Shown: positions 34,492 through 42,859 of the stretch, in pieces
How the letters are laid out: every line of letters starts with the position of its first letter
How positions within the stretch are numbered: position 1 is the stretch's first letter
DNA from: SFTJ01 sp045613305
GTDB taxonomy: Bacteria; Bacteroidota; Bacteroidia; Bacteroidales; Muribaculaceae
Length of the DNA stretch: 64,000 nucleotides
Direction of reading: 5' to 3'
NCBI GenBank assembly: GCA_045613305.1
Contig: JAZLAU010000016.1
Location: forward strand, 54,026 to 118,025
The notes under the pieces: generated by a model
The model's database searches: none
What the model saw: the letters and a program-made list of their open reading frames with translations, nothing else
What the model was told of the DNA's origin: nothing
Translations under genes and position numbers: made by a program

Positions 34492-35163
34492 ATGAAAATC
34501 ATCGCACATATTCACACCGAATTTAATACAAAATTTGGCATACCGCGTCAAAGTGGCTTAGTTGACGAATTGCGCGGTCGCATAGTGTTCTGCCCCGAAT
34601 ATCGCATTGCCGAAGCATTTCGAGGGCTTGACGGTTTTTCCCACATTTGGCTAATATGGCAATTCTCCGAAGCTCAACGACAAACATGGTCACCCACAGT
34701 AAGGCCTCCTCGCTTAGGCGGCAACACTCGAATGGGCGTCTTTGCCACTCGTTCTCCGTTCCGACCAAACCCCATCGGCCTGTCATCGGTGCGACTAATA
34801 GGCATCGATTACGATAGCCTCGACTCCCCAGCCCTAATCGTGGCTGGCGCCGACCTTATGGACGGCACACCAATATATGACATTAAGCCATATTTGCCCT
34901 ACACCGACAGCCATCCCGAGGCTCTCGGCGGCTTTACCGACAGCAATCCTCAAGAACAAGAATTACTGAAAGTTGAAATCCCCGAACACTTAGCAAACGC
35001 CTTGCCGCCCAACACCATGGCTGCACTTTGCAGCACACTTCAGCGCGACCCTCGACCTCGTTACCAAGACGACCCTAACAGAGTGTATGGCATGCAATTC
35101 GACGGGAAGGAAGTGAAATTCAGCGTTGAGGGCAAACTCCTTAAAATTTTACAAATTCGTTAA
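34492..35163 (+). CDS. trmO: tRNA (t6A37) methyltransferase TrmO
   Basis: A 223-residue TrmO/TsaA-type protein (UPF0066), which methylates N6 of threonylcarbamoyl-A37 in tRNA-Thr using S-adenosylmethionine. FGIPRQSGL, FRGLDGFSHIWLIWQF, VRPPRLGGNTRMGVFATRSP, FRPNPIGLSSVRL, DLMDGTPIYDIKPYLPYTD are all family motifs. The C-terminal domain has RDPRPRYQDD and YGMQFDGKEVKFSV. Full length. Own -7 element; the antiporter gene follows 60 nt later with its own promoter. Confidence 0.93.
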   Translation: MKIIAHIHTEFNTKFGIPRQSGLVDELRGRIVFCPEYRIAEAFRGLDGFSHIWLIWQFSEAQRQTWSPTVRPPRLGGNTRMGVFATRSPFRPNPIGLSSVRLIGIDYDSLDSPALIVAGADLMDGTPIYDIKPYLPYTDSHPEALGGFTDSNPQEQELLKVEIPEHLANALPPNTMAALCSTLQRDPRPRYQDDPNRVYGMQFDGKEVKFSVEGKLLKILQIR

Positions 35164-35184
35164 AAACAACTTATCGTTTTTTTG

Positions 35185-35192
35185 TAACTTTG
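35185..35192 (+). promoter_or_regulatory. -7 element of antiporter gene
   Basis: TAACTTTG at 35185-35192, 31 nt before the ATG at 35224. Confidence 0.5.
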
Positions 35193-35223
35193 CAAAATAA
35201 CATTTTTTCACCAGTAACATATT

Positions 35224-36183
35224 ATGGACTACATTTTTCTAATTGTCGGTCTTGCGTTGCTATTAGTTGGAGCAAACGTTCTTGTTGACTCTTCGGTTGC
35301 AATTGCAAAGAAGGCAAAACTTAGCAATTTCATCATCGGCTTCACAATCATCGGCTGGGGCACATCATCGCCCGAACTATTTGTCAGCATCTCATCGGCA
35401 CTATCAGGTCACGGCGACATTGCAATGGGCAACGTGATAGGTTCTAACATCTGCAACATACTGCTCATTTTAGGTGTTACAGCAATGATTTTGCCTTTCA
35501 CCATCGAACGACTTCAAACACGCCGCGACATTCCTTTCACAATTTTCGTTACAGCCCTACTCATTTTCCTCGTGGCCGACAACATGATTTTCGGCAGCGC
35601 AAATGAACTAAGCCGTATCGACGCACTTATTCTTCTTGCTATTTTTATTGTCTACAACATTTATGCAATAATTCAAAGCAAAGGAGCAAACGAAGAAACT
35701 GGCGCAGAAGAAGCCACAAAATACGATAACCTAAACACTTTTATACTAATTATAATTGCCGCAGTTTCGCTTTGCTCACTTCTTTACGGAGGCACTCTAT
35801 TCCTTGACGCTGCCAAAGCCTTAGCTCGCACTTGGGGCATGAGCGAATCGGTAATCTCAATCACTATAGTTGCCATAGGCACCTCATTACCAGAGCTTAT
35901 AACCTGCATATTCGCCGCATGCCGTGGCAACGCTCAACTTGCATTAGGCAACGTATTAGGCTCAAATGTGTTTAACATTCTGCTCATTCTAAGCATAGCA
36001 GCATTATTCGACCCTCTCAAAATACAAACCATCATGTTTAGCGACTACATAATAATGCTCACTGCAGCCATTTTATGCTATGTGGTGGTGTTTACATTTG
36101 GCAAACGACGCTTCGACAGAATTGAAGGCGCAATATTCGTGCTTCTTTTCATTGCCTACAACATTTCACTGCTATTGCGCTAA
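35224..36183 (+). CDS. Calcium/sodium antiporter (CaCA family)
   Basis: A 319-residue inner-membrane exchanger with ten expected helices in two inverted halves. Alpha-1 repeat: GWGTSSPELFVSISSALSGH and AMGNVIGSNICNILLILG. Alpha-2 repeat: AIGTSLPELITCIFAACRGN and ALGNVLGSNVFNILLILS. The acidic residues in the (S/T)SPE and SLPE motifs bind the cation. A short soluble loop lies near residues 155-168 (KGANEETGAEEATKYD). This matches bacterial YrbG-type Ca2+/Na+ or Ca2+/H+ exchangers. Ion choice cannot be read from the sequence. Confidence 0.93.
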   Translation: MDYIFLIVGLALLLVGANVLVDSSVAIAKKAKLSNFIIGFTIIGWGTSSPELFVSISSALSGHGDIAMGNVIGSNICNILLILGVTAMILPFTIERLQTRRDIPFTIFVTALLIFLVADNMIFGSANELSRIDALILLAIFIVYNIYAIIQSKGANEETGAEEATKYDNLNTFILIIIAAVSLCSLLYGGTLFLDAAKALARTWGMSESVISITIVAIGTSLPELITCIFAACRGNAQLALGNVLGSNVFNILLILSIAALFDPLKIQTIMFSDYIIMLTAAILCYVVVFTFGKRRFDRIEGAIFVLLFIAYNISLLLR

Positions 36184-36225
36184 TCAAAGCAAAATTTCGG
36201 CTTACTTAAGTCGCACTATAACTCC

Positions 36226-36342
36226 GAGAGTTGTTCAAAAAATCTAACGAATAGACGATAAGAAAACCATTCGTCATCTCTATTCTACGGTCAGCATAGC
36301 CAAAGCTCAAAGCCTACGATTTTTTGAGCAACTCTTTTTTTG
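36226..36342 (+). terminator. Large multi-branched inverted repeat ending in a T-run
   Basis: AGAGTTGTTCAAAAAATC (36227-36244) pairs with GATTTTTTGAGCAACTCT (36318-36335), 17 Watson-Crick pairs and one wobble, followed by TTTTT. The 73-nt interior can form its own hairpin (GAATAG/CTATTC with ACGA/TCGT, about 36249-36285). It probably terminates the antiporter transcript but is far larger than other terminators here. The rest of 36184-36452 is A/T-rich with no gene; TACCTTTA at 36398-36405 is a near-match to a -7 element for the next gene. Confidence 0.55.
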
Positions 36343-36452
36343 CACTTTTCATTCACAATATTTGGGCTTTTATTGCCGATAATTGCAACCTTTTTTCTAC
36401 CTTTATATCACTTTAACGCTAACAAAAAACCATTATAATACAAAACAAAATC

Positions 36453-38402
36453 ATGAAGAAGACTCTCATTCTATTATTGGGATTGATATGCACACTCCCA
36501 ACCCTTACGGCTCAACCATTGCCACGCGTGGCACCTCAGCAAGTTGGGTTCGATGCAGAAAGACTGCAAAACGCCGACTACGTAATCAATCAATCGATTG
36601 AAGCAGGCGAAATGCCCGGCGCAGTTCTTGCCGTGGTTCGCGACGGTAAAATGGCATACCTAAAAGCCTACGGAAACCGTAGCATTTTCCCTACCGCAGA
36701 ACCTATGACCGCCAATTCGATTTTCGACATGGCCTCATGCAGCAAAACCCTTGGCACTGCCGTGAGCTTCATGACTCTTGTCGACAAAGGTCTTATACGT
36801 TTGCAAGATGCTGTGAGCGTGTATCTGCCTGGTTTCAAAAACTGGGAAGGCGAAAACGGCAAAAGCACCATTCGCGTAGAGCACTTGCTAACTCACACTT
36901 CAGGCATTCCTTCATACGTGTCGCCTAAGCATATTCGCGAAACTTACGGCGAAAATGCCAATACCGATTCGCTGATTGCATACATCGGCTCTTGCCGTCG
37001 CGACTTCAAGCCTGGAACTAAGTTCCAATACAGTTGCCTAAACTTCATCACACTTCAAAAGATTCTTGAAAAGGTAACCGGAATGACACTTCGCGACTAC
37101 GCTAAGAAACACGTGTTTGAACCACTGGGCATGAAGCACACCGACTACCTTCCTTGCCATTACGACGCTAAAAAGAATCTTTGGGTAAACGACCAAAACG
37201 TAGTAGTTACCGACGAAGCGCTTTACACCACCGACGACTATTCAATTAAGTCAAATACCTCAAAAGGTTACTACATCGTTCCTACTGAAAAGCAAAGCAA
37301 AGACGGTAAGACATGCTTCGTGGGCCAAGTGCACGACCCGCTTGCTCGCGAAATAAACCACGGCATCAGCGGAAATGCCGGCCTATACACAACCGCTGAA
37401 GATGCTGCTATCCTTTGCGCGGCTCTTCAAAACGGTGGCGAACTAAATGGCGTGAGAATCCTTAGTCCATTGGCGGTAAAAGCAATGCGCACTGTTCCTC
37501 GCGACGAATACGACCAAGGACGCTCGCTTGGTTGGGATGTTTTCTCGTCTTACGCAAGCAATCTTGGCAACCTATTCTCTACCGAAACTTACGGCCACAC
37601 AGGATACACCGGCACAAGTGTGCTTATTGACCCTGTTAACGACGTGAGCATTATTTTACTAACCAACAGAGTTCACCCCGACGACGCAAATAGCGTAACT
37701 CGTCTGCGCACACTTGTGGCTAACGCCGTTGCAGGTGCTCTGCTTGACTTAGACACAAACTTCTCGGCCAACAAGAAAGCCTCAACCGAACTTTATTTCC
37801 CTTACTATTACACTCGATTCCTTCAATTCATGGACGAACCTGAAATTACAAGCAACGACATCGTAATGCTTGGCAACAGCCTTACCGAAGGTGGCAAGGA
37901 CTGGGGCAAGCGACTTGGATGGAAAAACGTAGTTAACCGTGGCATCGTTGGCGACGAAATTATGGGTGTCTACAACCGTCTTCACCAAATCCTTCCTGGC
38001 AAACCAAAGATGATTTACTACCTTTTGGGAGCCAACGACGTTAGCCACCACCTAACTTCCGACGAAATCATTCGTCGCACTCGCCTCGTAATCGACAGAA
38101 TTATGCAAGAAAGTCCCGAAACTGAAATCGTTTTGCAAAGTTGCCTGCCTATCAACGAAAGTTTCAAGCGATATAAGAATCTTGACGGCAAAACATATCA
38201 GTTCCCTGAAATCAACGCCAAATTGAAAGAATTGGCCGAAGAAAAAGGCCTTCAGTATATCGACCTATTCCCTCTTTTCGTTGAACCAGGAACAAGCATT
38301 CTTCGAAAAGAACTCACCAACGACGGACTTCACCTAAAGGACGCAGGCTACGACATTTGGGTTGACGCTCTAAAAAAGGCCGCTAAAGAAAAGAAAAAGT
38401 AA
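36453..38402 (+). CDS. Secreted beta-lactamase-fold hydrolase fused to SGNH hydrolase
   Basis: A 649-residue secreted protein with signal peptide (about 1-20, ends LTAQ). Residues ~25-430 are a class C beta-lactamase-fold serine hydrolase: SCSK (SxxK) in FDMASCSKTLG, YSCLNF, GNAGLYTTAEDAA and HTGYTGTSVLIDP, closely resembling the C-terminal half of the GH3 fusion at 22814. Residues ~450-645 are an SGNH/GDSL hydrolase with block I GNSLTEGG, GANDV (block III) and the block V pair in DGLHLKDAGY. The first domain may be an AmiE-like amidase and the second an O-acetyl esterase on cell-wall or host glycans; both roles are inference. Confidence 0.85.
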   Translation: MKKTLILLLGLICTLPTLTAQPLPRVAPQQVGFDAERLQNADYVINQSIEAGEMPGAVLAVVRDGKMAYLKAYGNRSIFPTAEPMTANSIFDMASCSKTLGTAVSFMTLVDKGLIRLQDAVSVYLPGFKNWEGENGKSTIRVEHLLTHTSGIPSYVSPKHIRETYGENANTDSLIAYIGSCRRDFKPGTKFQYSCLNFITLQKILEKVTGMTLRDYAKKHVFEPLGMKHTDYLPCHYDAKKNLWVNDQNVVVTDEALYTTDDYSIKSNTSKGYYIVPTEKQSKDGKTCFVGQVHDPLAREINHGISGNAGLYTTAEDAAILCAALQNGGELNGVRILSPLAVKAMRTVPRDEYDQGRSLGWDVFSSYASNLGNLFSTETYGHTGYTGTSVLIDPVNDVSIILLTNRVHPDDANSVTRLRTLVANAVAGALLDLDTNFSANKKASTELYFPYYYTRFLQFMDEPEITSNDIVMLGNSLTEGGKDWGKRLGWKNVVNRGIVGDEIMGVYNRLHQILPGKPKMIYYLLGANDVSHHLTSDEIIRRTRLVIDRIMQESPETEIVLQSCLPINESFKRYKNLDGKTYQFPEINAKLKELAEEKGLQYIDLFPLFVEPGTSILRKELTNDGLHLKDAGYDIWVDALKKAAKEKKK

Positions 38403-38423
38403 TACAATCTTTTAAAAACATAA

Positions 38424-38458
38424 GTGCTCGGATGCTATTGGCATTCGAGCATTTTTTT
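38424..38458 (+). terminator. Terminator after serine hydrolase/SGNH gene
   Basis: TGCTCGGATGC (38425-38435) pairs with GCATTCGAGCA (38441-38451), with one G-T pair, followed by seven T. The remaining part of 38403-38685 holds only this and the ilvE terminator. Confidence 0.8.
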
Positions 38459-38627
38459 GTTCTACTTGATAAATATCGCAATTGCCCGACAAAAATTCCA
38501 CTTGTCTGGCAAAACTCTCGCCTCTTACAGATTCCACCTACACATCCTTGACACATTTTATCGCAACAATTCAGCAGCAACTTTCTCACAATGCGTTAAA
38601 TATTGCATTTCAACGCCTACCACAAAA

Positions 38628-38666
38628 CAAAAAAAAGATGCTTGTAACCACCGTCGCAAGCATCTT
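38628..38666 (-). terminator. ilvE terminator
   Basis: AAGATGCTTG/CAAGCATCTT (38635-38644 with 38657-38666); on the minus strand it is followed by TTTTTT. Confidence 0.75.
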
Positions 38667-38685
38667 CATCTATCTGTGTTTTTTC

Positions 38686-39714
38686 TTAATCAAGCACTGT
38701 AACCCATCCATGTGTGTCTGGCTCATCACCAAGTTGTATTGCACGCAATCGGTCATACAACTTTGTTGTCCAAGGACCAGGGTTTCCGTCCTTACTCATA
38801 ACATAAGTCACGCCATTATCCACATCATCGATTTGCGATATTGGTGCTGCCACTGCGGCTGTTCCGCATTCTGCAGCCTCGTCCATTTCCGAAAGTTCTT
38901 CCAAAAGAACTGGGCGACACTCTACCTCCATGCCAAGATCCTTAGCAATTTGTTGCAAACTCATGTTAGTGATAGATGGCAGAATCGATTCGCTCTTTGG
39001 TGTAATATAAGTGTTACCCTTAACAGCAAAGAAATTAGCAGGGCCACACTCATCGATATATTTCTTTTCCTTTGGGTCAAGATAAAGCACAGCCGAATAG
39101 CCGCCTTGCTTAGCCAAAGCGCCTGCAGTAAGACTTGCAGCATAGTTACCACCCACTTTCCAGCGACCTGTTCCGCATGGAGCAGCACGGTCGAATTGGC
39201 GATAAATAGCCACCTTTGTTGGCTTAAACCCTTCTTTAAAATATGGGCCAACTGGTGTCACAAAAATCAAGAACAAATATTCAGAAGATGGGCGGACTCC
39301 CACTTGTGCCGATGTACCCAACTCTAACGGACGAATATAAAGCGACGAACCGCTTCCGTAAGGAGGTATGAAATCTTCGTTCAATTTAACCACTTTTTCA
39401 ACCATTTCGCGGAACTTTTCTACCGGAATAGGCTCCATCATCACACCCTCTGCACTGCGCTGAATTCGCTTTGCATTTTCTTCAAGACGGAAGATACGAA
39501 TCTTGCCATCTTTTCCTCTAAACGCCTTTAAGCCTTCAAACACTTCTTGGCCGTAATGCAAACAAGTTGCCGCCATATGCAAGTCTACTCGTTCTGAATC
39601 GGTTACCTCTACTTCTCCCCACTGCCCGTCTTTAAATGTGCAACGAACATTGTAATTTGTTTTCATGTAGCCAAATGTGAGATTTGACCAATCTATTTCT
39701 TGATTTTTCGCCAT
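38686..39714 (-). CDS. ilvE: Branched-chain amino acid aminotransferase
   Basis: A 342-residue fold type IV PLP enzyme that makes or degrades Leu, Ile and Val from their 2-oxo acids. CLHYGQEVFEGLKAFRG, FRLEENAKRIQRSAEG and SLYIRPLELGTSAQVGV are family signatures; the PLP lysine is in GRWKVGGNYA. DECGPANFFAVKGNTYITP and ITNMSLQQIAKDLG complete the cofactor site. Length fits the eukaryote-like longer class of BCAT common in Bacteroidota. Monocistronic, with its own promoter and terminator. Confidence 0.95.
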   Translation of the reverse strand: MAKNQEIDWSNLTFGYMKTNYNVRCTFKDGQWGEVEVTDSERVDLHMAATCLHYGQEVFEGLKAFRGKDGKIRIFRLEENAKRIQRSAEGVMMEPIPVEKFREMVEKVVKLNEDFIPPYGSGSSLYIRPLELGTSAQVGVRPSSEYLFLIFVTPVGPYFKEGFKPTKVAIYRQFDRAAPCGTGRWKVGGNYAASLTAGALAKQGGYSAVLYLDPKEKKYIDECGPANFFAVKGNTYITPKSESILPSITNMSLQQIAKDLGMEVECRPVLLEELSEMDEAAECGTAAVAAPISQIDDVDNGVTYVMSKDGNPGPWTTKLYDRLRAIQLGDEPDTHGWVTVLD

Positions 39715-39740
39715 AATCTTATCTATATAATATCTTTTTC

Positions 39741-39748
39741 ACAAATTT
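39741..39748 (-). promoter_or_regulatory. -7 element of ilvE
   Basis: Minus-strand TAAATTTG at 39748-39741, 26 nt upstream of the ATG. The rest of 39749-39949 holds an imperfect TGTCGG/CCGACA hairpin (about 39884-39918) that may terminate the next leftward gene. Confidence 0.5.
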
Positions 39749-39949
39749 ATAAAAAAAAAGCAACATACGCCCCATTTTAAATATTTATTAAGTCCTTGCC
39801 TTAAAAAGTTACGAATTTTAAATATTACAACATTCTGCACCAAATCACATCATTCACCACATTCATCGTTTGCAAAAAAAGAAATGTCGGAACACGCATA
39901 ACACGCATCCCGACACTATGTAAAAAAAGTAGCCTTGATATTGCTTAAT

Positions 39950-40258
39950 TTATAACGCCACCTTTTGCGTACGGTTTTCTACCTTCACAATGTAAATTCC
40001 GCGTGAGTTCACTCGCAAATGGTTCTCGCCTGGGTTTAAGGTGGTTTGGTTAACCAACTGCCCCAATATAGTAAACACTCTTACTTGAATGCGGCGAGTA
40101 GTTTTGATGATTATAACGCCATCTTTGCCGGTTATTTCAACATCCGACTCCGATATCACTGCATGTTTCGACTCTTGCCACTGCAAATTTTGCGCAGCAA
40201 CATCGCCCGCCATCACAGCAAGCATTAAAGTCAATATTACAGCCAATCGTTTAATCAT
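39950..40258 (-). CDS. Small secreted protein with T9SS-type C-terminal domain
   Basis: A 102-residue protein: signal peptide (about 1-22, MIKRLAVILTLMLAVMAGDVAA), a ~25-residue linker, then a domain with RIQVRVFTILGQLVNQTTLN, GENHLRV and SRGIYIVKVENRTQKVAL. This pattern (xVxxxxGxxV, GxYxVxV, xKVxL) is that of the type IX secretion C-terminal sorting domain, which usually ends much larger cargo proteins. Here it makes up nearly the whole mature protein. It could be a real mini-cargo, or a periplasmic beta-sandwich that only looks like a sorting domain. Function unknown. Confidence 0.72.
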   Translation of the reverse strand: MIKRLAVILTLMLAVMAGDVAAQNLQWQESKHAVISESDVEITGKDGVIIIKTTRRIQVRVFTILGQLVNQTTLNPGENHLRVNSRGIYIVKVENRTQKVAL

Positions 40259-40375
40259 ATGTTATCGCTATTCACCTTTTCTGATAGATGCACACAATTA
40301 TGCATTTTAACCATAATGAATACACAAAGTTAAAGCATAAATCTAACTTTGCAAAGTCATACTCAAAAATTTACC

Positions 40376-40717
40376 TTATTTAGTGCTATTTTCCTCATCA
40401 AAAGGATATTTTCTCTTTGGATTTCGAGGGAACCACCCTCTCTTCACTCGTTGTTCTTGCTCAAATATTTCAAGTATCGACCAAAAACTCGAAAACGCAG
40501 TCACTCCAAGCAATGCCGACACCAAAACACTATCGGCCACCAGAGCACCTGCCATTAGCACCAATCCGGCAATCACAAACCACCACCAGCACTTTGTGCC
40601 AAAATAATATTCACACTTAATCACTATCGGGTGAAAAAATCCTATGATCAGGAATGTACACACACCTATCAATATGCCTTGCCAATTAAGGCCACTCATT
40701 AGTCCTAATAATTCCAT
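40376..40717 (-). CDS. DUF4491 family membrane protein
   Basis: A 113-residue inner-membrane protein with three expected helices (about 10-30, 45-62, 63-82) and a basic cytosolic tail ending KRGWFPRNPKRKYPF. GLNWQGILIGVCTFLIIGFF, HPIVIKCEYYFG and SSFWSILEIFEQEQRVKRGW match DUF4491, a Bacteroidota family of unknown function. TATCTTTG at 40747-40740 precedes it. The ATG at 40717 is taken; one at 40696 is possible. Confidence 0.82.
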   Translation of the reverse strand: MELLGLMSGLNWQGILIGVCTFLIIGFFHPIVIKCEYYFGTKCWWWFVIAGLVLMAGALVADSVLVSALLGVTAFSSFWSILEIFEQEQRVKRGWFPRNPKRKYPFDEENSTK

Positions 40718-40739
40718 TCTATTACATTATATATATGTA

Positions 40740-40747
40740 CAAAGATA
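40740..40747 (-). promoter_or_regulatory. -7 element of DUF4491 gene
   Basis: Minus-strand TATCTTTG at 40747-40740, 22 nt before the ATG. Confidence 0.5.
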
Positions 40748-40790
40748 ACACATCGTGGCCAATCTCGCAAAATCACACATCTGATACATA

Positions 40791-40824
40791 AAAAAAACGA
40801 GACGCCGCTAACGCGACGCCTCGC
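40791..40824 (-). terminator. rpsA terminator
   Basis: GAGACGCCGC (40799-40808) pairs with GCGACGCCTC (40813-40822) using two wobble pairs; on the minus strand it is followed by eight T. Confidence 0.8.
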
Positions 40825-40852
40825 CAAAGGTTATTATCTTTTCAATAAGTTA

Positions 40853-42628
40853 TTACTTCTTTGAAAGTTTTTCCTTCAATGCAGCCAATTCTTGGATGTC
40901 GCCAAGAGTTGTCTTTTCGATAGATGAAGCAGCAGGAGCTTCTTCAACAACAGCAGCCTTAGCAGTTGCCTTCTTAGCCTTGCGTTGTTCAGCCTTTGCT
41001 ACATCTTCAAAAATACGGCTGTGAGAAAGGATGATGCGCTTAGCGTCCTTGTTGAATTCGATAACCTTGAATTCAAGAGTTTCGCCTTGAGCAGCAGTTG
41101 CGCCGTCTTCCTTAACAAGGTGCTTTGGAGTTGCGAAACCTTCAACACCGTGAGGAAGTGCTACAACAGCACCCTTATCCAATAGTTCAGTGATAGTACC
41201 TTCGTGAACGCTACCTACAGTGAATACTGTTTCGAATACGTCCCAAGGATTTTCTTCAAGTTGCTTGTGACCAAGGCTCAAACGACGGTTGTCCTTGTCG
41301 ATTTCAAGAACTTGTACTTCGATGTCAGCACCGATTTGAGTGAATTCTGATGGGTGCTTAATCTTCTTAATCCAAGAAAGGTCGCTGATGTGAATCAAAC
41401 CGTCTACACCTTCTTCAAGTTCTACAAATACACCAAAGTTAGTGAAGTTGCGAACCTTAGCAGTGTGCTTGCTACCTACAGGATACTTGCCTTCGATGTT
41501 TTCCCATGGGTCAGCCTTCAATTGCTTGATACCAAGAGACATCTTGCGTTCTTCGCGGTCAAGTGTCAAAATAACTGCTTCTACTTCGTCGTCCTTCTTC
41601 AAGAAGTCTTGAGCAGAGCGCAAGTGTTGTGACCATGACATTTCGCTAACGTGAATTAGACCTTCAACGCCTGGAGCGATTTCAACAAATGCACCGTAGT
41701 CAGCCATAACAACAACTTTACCCTTAACCTTGTCACCAACCTTCAAGTCAGCATCAAGAGCATCCCATGGATGTGGTTGAAGTTGCTTCAAGCCCAATGC
41801 AATGCGACGCTTTTCGTCGTCGAAGTCAAGGATAACAACATTAAGCTTTTGATCAAGAGCAACGATTTCTTCTGGATGGTTCACGCGGCCCCATGATAGG
41901 TCTGTGATGTGAATCAAACCGTCTACGCCACCAAGGTCGATGAATACGCCGTAAGTTGTGATGTTCTTAACAACGCCTTCAAGTACTTGACCCTTTTCAA
42001 GCTTAGCGATGATTTCCTTCTTTTGTTGTTCAAGTTCTGCTTCAATAAGAGCCTTGTGTGATACAACAACGTTCTTGTATTCTTGGTTGATCTTAACAAC
42101 CTTGAATTGCATTGTCTTACCAACAAATACATCGTAGTCACGGATTGGCTTAACGTCGATTTGGCTACCTGGCAAGAATGCTTCGATACCAAATACGTCT
42201 ACAATCATACCACCCTTAGTGCGGCACTTGATGTAGCCTGTGATTACTTCATCGTTTTCAAGCGCTTCGTTCACGCGGTCCCAGCTCTTAGCTGCACGAG
42301 CCTTGCGGTGTGATAGAAGTAGTTGACCCTTCTTGTCTTCTTGGTTTTCAATAAACACTTCTACATTGTCACCGATTTTCAAATCTGGGTTGTAGCGGAA
42401 TTCGTTTAGTGGAATAATACCATCTGACTTGTAGCCAATGTTAACCACTACCTCGCGCTTGTTAATTGCGATAACGGTACCTTCAGTTACTTCCTTGTCC
42501 TTAATTGTGTTAAGGCTTTCGTCATAGGTTTTTTCCAACTCTTCGCGAGATTTCTCTCCTTGAGTTTCGCCTTTTTCAAAGGCTTCCCAATCGAAATCTT
42601 CAATTGGAGAATTTTTCAATTCGCTCAT
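40853..42628 (-). CDS. rpsA: 30S ribosomal protein S1
   Basis: A 591-residue S1 with six S1 RNA-binding repeats recognisable by recurring GxVxxxxxxGxFVxL cores: GVVKNITTYGVFIDLGGVDG, VKGKVVVMADYGAFVEIAPG, AKVRNFTNFGVFVELEEGVD, HEGTITELLDKGAVVALPHG and two diverged N-terminal ones. S1 helps the 30S bind structured mRNAs and matters more in Bacteroidota, which lack strong Shine-Dalgarno use. The C-terminal ~45 residues are Lys/Ala/Glu-rich. Codon use is extremely biased. Strong promoter at 42691-42720; monocistronic. Confidence 0.97.
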   Translation of the reverse strand: MSELKNSPIEDFDWEAFEKGETQGEKSREELEKTYDESLNTIKDKEVTEGTVIAINKREVVVNIGYKSDGIIPLNEFRYNPDLKIGDNVEVFIENQEDKKGQLLLSHRKARAAKSWDRVNEALENDEVITGYIKCRTKGGMIVDVFGIEAFLPGSQIDVKPIRDYDVFVGKTMQFKVVKINQEYKNVVVSHKALIEAELEQQKKEIIAKLEKGQVLEGVVKNITTYGVFIDLGGVDGLIHITDLSWGRVNHPEEIVALDQKLNVVILDFDDEKRRIALGLKQLQPHPWDALDADLKVGDKVKGKVVVMADYGAFVEIAPGVEGLIHVSEMSWSQHLRSAQDFLKKDDEVEAVILTLDREERKMSLGIKQLKADPWENIEGKYPVGSKHTAKVRNFTNFGVFVELEEGVDGLIHISDLSWIKKIKHPSEFTQIGADIEVQVLEIDKDNRRLSLGHKQLEENPWDVFETVFTVGSVHEGTITELLDKGAVVALPHGVEGFATPKHLVKEDGATAAQGETLEFKVIEFNKDAKRIILSHSRIFEDVAKAEQRKAKKATAKAAVVEEAPAASSIEKTTLGDIQELAALKEKLSKK

Positions 42629-42690
42629 TTAAAATTAGTTAATAAATTAGTTAATTACAGTGTGCGGATTCGTTCCCGCATACTTGGGTG

Positions 42691-42720
42691 CAAAGGTACG
42701 CATAATTTCCTATTTATCAA
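42691..42720 (-). promoter_or_regulatory. rpsA promoter
   Basis: Minus-strand TTG (42720-42718), 19-nt spacer, TACCTTTG (42698-42691). The leader is about 60 nt. Confidence 0.75.
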
Positions 42721-42795
42721 TAACTTTTTTGCAATTATTTTCGCTTTTTTACGTTCATTCTGCCCTCTTATTTACCTCTTTTACGCCCCAGCACA

Positions 42796-42835
42796 AAAAA
42801 ATATGCCCGAAACATTCGTTTTCGAGCATATATGC
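42796..42835 (-). terminator. Acyltransferase gene terminator
   Basis: On the minus strand ATATGCTCGAAA (42833-42822) pairs with TTTCGGGCATAT (42814-42803) over a 7-nt loop, followed by seven T. Confidence 0.8.
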
Positions 42836-42859
42836 AATTAAAAAATTCGTTATTTATGC

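Noticed and set aside
38482..39327. 281-codon plus-strand frame overlapping ilvE
   Set aside because: Antisense to ilvE and across two terminators; ilvE is unambiguous.
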